Shown: positions 1 through 4,993 of the stretch, piece after piece
Position numbering within the stretch: position 1 is the first letter of the stretch
Layout of the letters: the number at the start of each line of letters is the position of its first letter
DNA from: Bacillota bacterium
GTDB taxonomy: Bacteria > Bacillota > Clostridia > Peptostreptococcales > Anaerovoracaceae
Direction: 5' to 3'
DNA: 7,619 bases
NCBI GenBank assembly: GCA_017534025.1
Contig: JAFWDF010000128.1
Location: 1-7,619, forward strand
Position numbers and translations under genes: made by a program
Notes under the pieces: model-generated
What the model was told of the DNA's origin: nothing
What the model saw: only the letters and a program-made list of their open reading frames with translations
Database searches by the model: none

Positions 1-279
1 GAATATGTAAAAAACTGCATTCGCAGGGATTTTCCGGAGGACGTGGCGGAAATACTCACCATGCTCGTCGAAGAAAAAGTGGAGAAGCTTTCGGCAGAAG
101 CTGCGCCGGAACACCAGGGCGATCAGAATGAACAGGCCGTTGATGTGATGATTTCGTTCATTGCACTCATGCAGGCCTACAACCAGATTCTTCACGATGA
201 GGATACGGTCGCGGAATATTGCCGGGCGATTGCCGATGCCGCGCCGGAAGAAATCATGAATGCGCCGGCTTCTGAATAA
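1..279 (+). CDS. Unrecognised protein, C-terminal part (5' end outside window)
   Basis: Reading frame 1 is open from the first base to a TAA at 277-279, giving 92 visible residues. A GTG codon at 43 could be read as a start, but the frame continues upstream of it through plausible coding sequence (EYVKNCIRRDFPED), and there is no need to start there, so the gene most likely begins before the window. The product is acidic and looks mostly alpha-helical, with a hydrophobic stretch VDVMISFIALMQAY in the middle and an acidic, alanine-rich tail. There are no membrane segments, signal peptide or catalytic motif that I recognise, and I assign no function. A strong terminator follows 27 bases after the stop, which supports this being the real end of a transcribed gene. 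Confidence 0.6.
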   Translation, partial: EYVKNCIRRDFPEDVAEILTMLVEEKVEKLSAEAAPEHQGDQNEQAVDVMISFIALMQAYNQILHDEDTVAEYCRAIADAAPEEIMNAPASE

Positions 280-305
280 TGCAGGCGCAGATGCAGATGG
301 ATGCG

Positions 306-358
306 CAGCCACCCTTTTTCGGAACGGAATCCGATCGGAGGGTGGCTGTTTTTATTTT
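306..358 (+). terminator. Rho-independent terminator
   Basis: The arms CAGCCACCC (306-314) and GGGTGGCTG (340-348) pair perfectly over 9 bp. A second small stem, TCGGA (319-323) with TCCGA (330-334), sits inside the loop. The outer stem is followed directly by TTTTT, A, TTTT (349-358). It ends the gene whose stop codon is at 277-279. Confidence 0.85.
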
Positions 359-370
359 GATTGATCAGAT

Positions 371-760
371 TTGTCCAGCACGGCAAGCCGGGAAAACAGA
401 TTCCAAAATGATACAAGCGCTGCCTGCTGGACAATCTCTTGATCTGAAGAACGAAGTGTCCAGCAGAGCCGGACACTTGACCGCTGAAGGCATGAAATTG
501 TCCAGCACAGTGGCCGGAATAACCGAATTCCAGGCGATATTAACGCGGCCTGCTGGACAAACCGCTGTATAGAAGAACGAAGTGTCCGGCAGAGCCGGAC
601 ACTTGACCGCTGAAGGAATGAAATTGTCCTGCACGGCAGCCGGAATAACTGAATTCCAGGCGATATTAACGCCGCCTGCTGGACAAATTGCTGTATAGAA
701 GAACGAAGTGTCCGGCAGAGCCGGACACTTCACCGCTTATTGACAGGATTTGTCCAGCCG
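371..760. repeat. Tandem array of three ~126-bp units plus a partial fourth
   Basis: Units start at TTGTCC at 371 (127 bp), 498 (126 bp) and 624 (126 bp). A fourth copy of the start word at 750 breaks off within about 10-15 bases. Units 2 and 3 are nearly identical over their first ~110 bases (about nine differences by eye). Unit 1 matches at its two ends but is diverged in the middle. Each unit has two inverted pairs built on the core GTCC[AG]GC: a wide pair (371-380 with 425-434; 498-507 with 551-560; 624-633 with 677-686) and a tight hairpin with 11-nt arms and an AGA loop (454-478, 580-604, 706-730). Together with the terminator at 306-358 this fills the 522 bases between the two flanking genes. 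I see no convincing gene in it: frames stay open only because the period is a multiple of three, and none has a ribosome site. Confidence 0.9.
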
Positions 761-774
761 GCCGCCAATAAGAA

Positions 775-788
775 GCGCGGCCCCGCGC
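775..788 (-). terminator. Possible terminator of the channel gene
   Basis: GCGCGG (775-780) and CCGCGC (783-788) form a compact G+C hairpin 13 bases beyond the - strand stop codon at 802. Read on the - strand it is followed by TTCTTATT, which is only a broken T-tract, so the call is tentative. Position and orientation fit the end of the channel transcript. Confidence 0.35.
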
Positions 789-801
789 AAACACACCGTG
801 C

Positions 802-2700
802 CTATTCCGCTGCGATGACAATCAGCTCGTCCCGTTCATGGAACGTGTTCTGTTCCCCGCCGAGCGGATTGATGGCAACTGTAAAGGTGCCGTCATCGAC
901 GAACTTCTTGTAGCCGATCGCAATTTCGCCGAAGCGGGCGGCAGAGGAACCGAGGGTATGGAAATCCACCGGCTTATCTGCAGCTGCGTAGCGGGTGATC
1001 GACTTCAGATAAATCGCCGAGCCGTCATCGGAAATCAGGTCATTGAGGATGGCCTTCTTGTCACGATGCTCGGAGATCTGCACCATCATCTTTGCCGTGA
1101 TATCGCTGCTGAGCACGAAGTCGGTCGCGCGCATTCTCTGCGAGAGCTTCTGATTGCGCGGGTTGTTCATTTCAATGATCAGTGGAACATTGGAGCCGAT
1201 TTCCTCCTCAATATCCGTCAGCTGCAGCTGCAGCATGAGCGTGCGGGCATCGGCGTCTTCGGCTTCCAGTCCGGTGTCGGCCAGCAGCATGATGCTGGAA
1301 GGATTTTCGGTAACCAGCTCTTCCAGAACATGACGCTGGAAAATGCTGCATTCGCGCAGATCCACTTCCACATTGGAAAGCTCTTCCGCGGCAGGCAGCG
1401 TATCGGCATCGAGCCGGTCCGGTTCAACTGCGATAATGACCTTCGATCCCGGGGCGGCAAATTCATCCGCTTCCAGCAGAATCTGGCCGATCATATCAGA
1501 GCAGCCAATCACAAGCAGGTTGCGCGGAGCGTCCTTCGTTTTGTCCTCCTGCCCGAAAACGCTTTCATTCACGGATGCCGGAGCCTCCAGCTGCAGCGGA
1601 TGATCGTCGTCGGCGATCCAGATCAGCTGATCCGACGATTCCAGGACAGCATCCGGTGCGAAAATGAGCTTCGCTTCATCGCTCACGGCTTCGTCGTCTG
1701 CAGGCGCATGGTCATTGCGCACCAGGCCGATGGCCGTTGCGTGCGGCAGACGGAGGCTGATGTCATTAACAGTAAGACCGGCAGCTTCCGGGAAGGTGCC
1801 GACATAGATTTCATGACCTTCGAAGCTGAGCAGCTCGGAGAGAATGGCGGACATGCCGGGGTGCCGTCCGGACTGCACCATCAGACGCCCGATGGTCTTG
1901 TGGAAATTCAGGATTTCCGCGCGTTCGCCGCCGGCGATCTGTGCCGGATGCAGGACTTCCGGGTCGCGAATGGTCGCTGTGATATACGCTTCCTTGTTAC
2001 CGGCTTCGTCCAGCAGGCTCTCGCATGCCAGGATCGTCTTGACGGTCATAAAGTCGTCGTCCAGATTGACGATAATGGACCGGCAGGTGTCAAGCGAGCA
2101 GATTTTCAGGTCGGACAGGCTGTCCGGCTTGCCGTTGCGGCAAACGATGCGGAGATTGCCCGGATCCGGAATCCGGTCATTAATCGTCGCTTCCATTTCG
2201 ACTTTATCCTGCTCCGACATGACCACGACCACGGCATGGCTCTGGTTTTCGTTGGCTAATACCAGTTCTTCAATAATATTGGTAATGTTTTCGCCGAAGC
2301 CGATGACCACGGTGTGGCCCTCTTCGATGACGAGTGATTTGCCGCGCTGCAGATCCGTCACCTTGTCCTTGATACCATTGGAAATGGTACCGATCAGGAA
2401 ACTGGTGATGAACATGCCGACCAGGGTGACGATGGCCATGACCGCCAGATAGGCGAAGGTGCCTTCTTCCTTGGTGAGCACGCCCGTGCTGATCGTGTGC
2501 ATCAGGGTGAACCAGATGGAATAGCCCGGTGAGTCGACACCGGTACCGTCCGGACCGCCCAGCGCGATGGCGATGAGGCCGCCGATCACAACAGCAATAG
2601 TAGTAATGACTGCAAGTAATAATAGCAGTGACGCAGTTCCCTTCGACATGAGATTGTCGAACCAATACCGGAACCGCTGCCAGGCACTGGCTTTCTTCAT
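802..2700 (-). CDS. CASTOR/POLLUX (SYM8)-family ion channel with tandem RCK-like domains
   Basis: This 632-residue membrane protein resembles the plant nuclear-envelope channels CASTOR and POLLUX and their bacterial relatives, which are cation channels gated by soluble RCK-type domains. TM1 lies at about residues 23-48, a pore loop at 61-75 (SIWFTLMHTISTGVL) and TM2 at about 82-110. The linker ISNGIKDKVTDLQRGKS (106-122) and then EEGHTVVIGFGENI closely match the family, where the plant proteins have a similar VDSLRKGKS stretch before a G-W-S-D Rossmann loop. Rossmann domain 1 is at about 129-270. A second begins at 393 with LLVIGCSDMIG and runs to about 535, followed by a C-terminal beta-rich region. 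There is no signal peptide, and the large soluble part should be cytoplasmic. I chose the ATG at 2700, not the upstream in-frame ATG at 2838, because AGGAGG stands 7 nt before it and the added 46 residues do not look like protein. The pore loop lacks a K+ channel TVGYG filter, so ion selectivity is unknown. It is transcribed alone, divergent from the SLH genes. A plain TrkA or Trk-type identity is less likely because the protein has its own pore. Confidence 0.92.
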   Translation of the reverse strand: MKKASAWQRFRYWFDNLMSKGTASLLLLLAVITTIAVVIGGLIAIALGGPDGTGVDSPGYSIWFTLMHTISTGVLTKEEGTFAYLAVMAIVTLVGMFITSFLIGTISNGIKDKVTDLQRGKSLVIEEGHTVVIGFGENITNIIEELVLANENQSHAVVVVMSEQDKVEMEATINDRIPDPGNLRIVCRNGKPDSLSDLKICSLDTCRSIIVNLDDDFMTVKTILACESLLDEAGNKEAYITATIRDPEVLHPAQIAGGERAEILNFHKTIGRLMVQSGRHPGMSAILSELLSFEGHEIYVGTFPEAAGLTVNDISLRLPHATAIGLVRNDHAPADDEAVSDEAKLIFAPDAVLESSDQLIWIADDDHPLQLEAPASVNESVFGQEDKTKDAPRNLLVIGCSDMIGQILLEADEFAAPGSKVIIAVEPDRLDADTLPAAEELSNVEVDLRECSIFQRHVLEELVTENPSSIMLLADTGLEAEDADARTLMLQLQLTDIEEEIGSNVPLIIEMNNPRNQKLSQRMRATDFVLSSDITAKMMVQISEHRDKKAILNDLISDDGSAIYLKSITRYAAADKPVDFHTLGSSAARFGEIAIGYKKFVDDGTFTVAINPLGGEQNTFHERDELIVIAAE

Positions 2701-2707
2701 TTTTTTA

Positions 2708-2713
2708 CCTCCT
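2708..2713 (-). promoter_or_regulatory. Ribosome binding site of the channel gene
   Basis: On the - strand this reads AGGAGG, a perfect anti-16S match, with 7 bases to the ATG at 2700. It decides the start: the longer reading frame from 2838 has no comparable site. Confidence 0.9.
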
Positions 2714-2803
2714 GATCCCTCCAGATAAATGCAATGTTTAAGGTAATGCGAGTGAGATGCCGGGACCGGGAAAGACAGTTGGCTTACCGGATCCTTACGT
2801 CTC

Positions 2804-2832
2804 ATATTATTTGTATAACATATTAATGTTAA
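2804..2832 (-). promoter_or_regulatory. Candidate promoter for the channel gene
   Basis: Read on the - strand, TTAACA (2832-2827) and TAATAT (2809-2804) are separated by exactly 17 bases and resemble sigma-A -35 and -10 boxes (5/6 and 4/6 matches). Transcription would start near 2797, giving a leader of about 97 bases. The A+T-rich context offers other choices, so this is only the best of several. Confidence 0.4.
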
Positions 2833-2839
2833 GTACAAT
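2811..2839 (+). promoter_or_regulatory. Candidate upstream promoter for the SLH-transglutaminase gene
   Basis: TTGTAT (2811-2816), a 17-base spacer and TACAAT (2834-2839) form a possible + strand promoter. The -10 is good (5/6) and the -35 weak (3/6). It overlaps the candidate channel promoter on the other strand almost completely, so the two could not be occupied by polymerase at once. If used, its transcript would include the hairpins at 2873-2893 and 2960-2992. Confidence 0.3.
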
Positions 2840-2855
2840 ATATAAAAATGTAAAA

Positions 2856-2872
2856 TCCAATTTAAATTTGGA
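2856..2872. promoter_or_regulatory. Short dyad, possible operator
   Basis: TCCAA (2856-2860) and TTGGA (2868-2872) flank TTTAAAT. The dyad lies just downstream of the rightward candidate -10 box and upstream of the leftward -35 box, a place where a repressor or activator could affect both genes. The 5-bp arms are short enough to arise by chance. Confidence 0.25.
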
Positions 2873-2893
2873 GCCTGCCGGGTCCCGGCAGGC
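2873..2893. repeat. Perfect G+C hairpin between the two candidate rightward promoters
   Basis: GCCTGCCGGG (2873-2882) and CCCGGCAGGC (2884-2893) are perfectly complementary around a single T. In RNA this would fold as an 8-bp stem with a 5-base loop. No T-tract follows on either strand, so it is not a normal intrinsic terminator. It could be an RNA structure in the leader or a protein site. Confidence 0.6.
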
Positions 2894-2925
2894 GGCGTTC
2901 GGCAGATGCGAGAACTGTCAGATTG

Positions 2926-2934
2926 TGGTATATT
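2926..2934 (+). promoter_or_regulatory. Extended -10 promoter element for the SLH-transglutaminase gene
   Basis: TGGTATATT fits the TGnTATAAT extended -10 pattern. No good -35 box stands 16-18 bases upstream, which is tolerated by extended -10 promoters. The downstream GH73 gene has the nearly identical TGGTATAAT in its promoter. Transcription from here would give a leader of about 95 bases. Confidence 0.45.
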
Positions 2935-2959
2935 ATTGGCAGAGAGTATGCCGTGCGAA

Positions 2960-2992
2960 CCAGCCGGGAGGCGTTACTTCTCCGGGTTCTGG
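2960..2992 (+). other. Hairpin in the leader of the SLH-transglutaminase gene
   Basis: CCAG (2960-2963) pairs with CTGG (2989-2992). Inside it CCGGGAG (2964-2970) pairs with CTCCGG (2980-2985), with one bulged G, a GTT bulge and a 9-base loop. It lies about 43 bases before the start codon and does not cover the ribosome site. I could not match it to a known riboswitch class. Confidence 0.4.
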
Positions 2993-3035
2993 CGAGCTGC
3001 GTATGGATAAAGCAAACTGGCAGGGGGAAATCATC

Positions 3036-4814
3036 ATGAAAAGAACAATACTGAGTGTTTTGCTCATATGCGGGATGCTGGGAACCTGTATGCTTCCGGT
3101 GTCCTTTGCGGGCACGGATAATGCTGCGGATCCGGCAGAAACCGCCGGCGCGCCGGCGGCCGTCGCTTCAGAGGCGGAAGAAATCGTTATTTCGGACGAA
3201 TTTATACTTGCCCCGGAAACGAACGATGACCTGCTGTGGCAGTATCTGGACGAATCCTTAAAAGACGGGGACAGCAGGCAGGACGCCGATGAGGCTTCAC
3301 CGGATCCGCAGGGCTCCGTCCGCAATATGAAACAGAATCTGTCATCCGGTTCTGCCAGGCTGTTTGACGCGCTGAAAAGCAGGATCTCGGAAGTGGCAAA
3401 CGGGAAACGGACCAGCACGGCCTTCACCCTGTCGTTCAAAAATGACCTGGGGCTGACCGCCAGTGCCAGCGGATCGTCGGCATCCAAGGCGGCAGAGGCG
3501 GCATACAGCAAGCTGCAGATCAATCCGCAGACCGTGATCCACGCGCTGCTGGCCGACTGTCCGTACGATCTGTACTGGTATGACAAAGGCGTGAGCCTTA
3601 CTTACACCTATAACTACACATACCGGCAGAACCGGGACGGCAGCTACAACGTGACGATGAATGAGATTACGTTCAAATTCCCTGTCGCGTATGATTATGC
3701 CGGCTCCGCATCCTTCATCGTGGACAAATCGAAAATGACCGCGGTGCAGACGGCGCTGAGTACAATCCGTTCCATCGTCGCAGAATACAAGGGACTGTCC
3801 GATGTGGAGAAGCTGCGGGCGTACAAGAACCGCATCTGCAATCTGACCGCCTACAATCACGAAGCTGCCGGCAATGCATCGACGCATTATGTCAACCCGT
3901 GGCAGCTGATCTGGGTATTTGATAATAATCCTTCCACCAAAGTCGTCTGTGAAGGATACGCAAAAGCATTTCAGTATCTCTGTGACCTGTCTTCCTTCAA
4001 AGGCCCGGTGTACTGCATTTCGGTTTCCGGCACACTGACGACTTCAGACGGCAGCGGTCCGCACATGTGGAACATTATCCATATGGACGATGGCCTGAAC
4101 TATATGGTGGACGTCACGAACTGCGACAATGAAGAAATCGCTCCGGATGATCTTCTGTTCATGGTGAAGCCGGTTTCCGGCAGTGTAAATGACAAATATC
4201 TTTTCCGCGGCGGCGTATTCGAGTACATTTACCGGTATGACAGCAGCACCCGTTCTGTGCAGCGTGCCGAGGACCTGATGCTGAGCCGTTCGCATTTCAA
4301 GGATGTCCGGGAGAATGATTATTTCCTGGAGCCGGTGCTCTGGGCGGTGGCAAACAACATTACTCAGGGAACCTCCGCTACGACTTTCAGCCCGTCAAAT
4401 CCGTGTACCCGCGATCAGGCGGTGACCTTCCTGTGGCGCGCCGCAGGCAGCCGGAAAGTGCGCAATGTGGTGAACCCGTTCACGGATGTTTATACATCGG
4501 ACTACTATTATGATGCGGTTCTGTGGGCACTGCGGTACGATGTGACCAACGGCCTGACGAAAACGGAATTCGGACCGAAGGCAACCTGCAGCCGCGGCCA
4601 GATTGTGACCTTCCTCTGGCGGGCGAAAGGCAAGCCGTCGTCGAGCAAAGCGATCTCCTTCCGGGATGTTCCGAAAAACGCGTATTATTATCCGGCGGTG
4701 CAGTGGGCCGTGGAAAAGGGGATCACGAACGGGACAACGACCGAAACGTTCAGCCCGGATCAGGTCTGTACCCGCGGCCAGATCGTGACGTTCCTTTACA
4801 GGACACTGAAATGA
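3036..4814 (+). CDS. Secreted transglutaminase-like protein with three C-terminal SLH repeats
   Basis: The 592-residue product begins with a signal peptide (MKRTILSVLLICGMLG, likely cut after SFA at residue 25). A low-complexity acidic and Ser/Ala-rich stretch follows to about 160. A transglutaminase-like (papain-fold) domain spans about 240-400, with the expected Cys-His-Asp: C305 in VVCEGYAKAFQYLC, H343 in GPHMWNIIHMDDG and D359 in YMVDVTNCD. Three SLH repeats fill 418-592, each opening with F-x-D-V and ending in variants of CTRGQIVTFLWRA; they should bind a wall polymer and hold the protein on the cell surface. Family members act as proteases or cross-linking enzymes, and I cannot tell which here. 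I chose the ATG at 3036 because it starts the signal peptide and follows GGGGG (3023-3027) at 8 bases; an in-frame ATG at 3003 would add 11 residues but has a poor site. C18 is not in a valid lipobox. No clear terminator follows the stop. Confidence 0.9.
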   Translation: MKRTILSVLLICGMLGTCMLPVSFAGTDNAADPAETAGAPAAVASEAEEIVISDEFILAPETNDDLLWQYLDESLKDGDSRQDADEASPDPQGSVRNMKQNLSSGSARLFDALKSRISEVANGKRTSTAFTLSFKNDLGLTASASGSSASKAAEAAYSKLQINPQTVIHALLADCPYDLYWYDKGVSLTYTYNYTYRQNRDGSYNVTMNEITFKFPVAYDYAGSASFIVDKSKMTAVQTALSTIRSIVAEYKGLSDVEKLRAYKNRICNLTAYNHEAAGNASTHYVNPWQLIWVFDNNPSTKVVCEGYAKAFQYLCDLSSFKGPVYCISVSGTLTTSDGSGPHMWNIIHMDDGLNYMVDVTNCDNEEIAPDDLLFMVKPVSGSVNDKYLFRGGVFEYIYRYDSSTRSVQRAEDLMLSRSHFKDVRENDYFLEPVLWAVANNITQGTSATTFSPSNPCTRDQAVTFLWRAAGSRKVRNVVNPFTDVYTSDYYYDAVLWALRYDVTNGLTKTEFGPKATCSRGQIVTFLWRAKGKPSSSKAISFRDVPKNAYYYPAVQWAVEKGITNGTTTETFSPDQVCTRGQIVTFLYRTLK

Positions 4815-4896
4815 GGAGCTGATTCCGGACCCCGGGAGCAGGGGATGGCAGAACGAAGCTGCGAAGCCGGCTGATATATGCAGGCCTTCTTGTCGC

Positions 4897-4926
4897 TTGT
4901 CAAAAATTAGAATAATATGGTATAAT
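4897..4926 (+). promoter_or_regulatory. Sigma-A type promoter of the GH73 gene
   Basis: TTGTCA (4897-4902) and a perfect TATAAT (4921-4926) are 18 bases apart, with TGG directly before the -10 box making it an extended -10 promoter. It is the best promoter in the window. It implies that the GH73 and TraX genes can be transcribed independently of the SLH-transglutaminase gene, with a leader of about 60 bases. Confidence 0.8.
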
Positions 4927-4959
4927 ATTACTCCATCATTTTCAGATAGCGCAGTTTAT

Positions 4960-4983
4960 CCGGCTTGGCCGGTTCAGGAAGGG
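4960..4983 (+). promoter_or_regulatory. Leader hairpin and ribosome binding site of the GH73 gene
   Basis: CCGGC (4960-4964) and GCCGG (4968-4972) form a small hairpin with loop TTG. AGGAAGGG (4976-4983) follows at once as the ribosome site, 10 bases before the ATG at 4994. The stem ends 3 bases before the site and does not hide it. Confidence 0.6.
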
Positions 4984-4993
4984 ATACTGAGAT

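Larger units (their letters stand above)
2701..3035. other. Divergent regulatory region between channel and SLH-transglutaminase genes
   Basis: These 335 bases hold no gene. From left to right there are: the channel ribosome site, about 85 bases of channel leader, an A+T-rich island (about 2800-2870) with candidate promoters facing both ways, a short dyad (2856-2872), a strong hairpin (2873-2893), an extended -10 element facing right (2926-2934), and a leader hairpin (2960-2992) ahead of the SLH-transglutaminase start. The island contrasts strongly with the G+C-rich coding sequence on either side. Confidence 0.75.

Noticed and set aside
192..572. Overlapping open frames on both strands around the terminator and first repeat unit
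   Set aside because: They run through the terminator and the repeats, lack ribosome sites, and encode low-quality Cys/Arg-rich sequence.
371..760. CRISPR array
   Set aside because: The units are about 126 bp and similar over most of their length, with no short invariant repeat separated by unique spacers, and there are no cas genes in view.
838..2259. A 473-codon open frame on the + strand
   Set aside because: It lies entirely antisense to the channel gene, has no ribosome site or recognisable protein features, and is explained by the codon bias of the G+C-rich - strand gene.
2701..2838. Longer channel protein starting at the ATG at 2838
   Set aside because: The extra 46 residues run through the promoter island and the AGGAGG site; the ATG at 2700 has the proper ribosome site.
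2941..3030. Riboswitch (c-di-GMP or similar) in the leader of the SLH-transglutaminase gene
   Set aside because: A hairpin and a GCAAAC word caught my eye, but the conserved cores of GEMM-type switches are absent.
2757..3035. Longer SLH-transglutaminase protein starting at 2757
   Set aside because: It would put the signal peptide 93 residues inside the protein and cross both candidate promoters.
3036..3110. Lipoprotein signal at C18 of the SLH-transglutaminase protein
   Set aside because: The residues before the cysteine (LGT) do not fit a lipobox, and a normal signal peptidase I site (SFA) follows.
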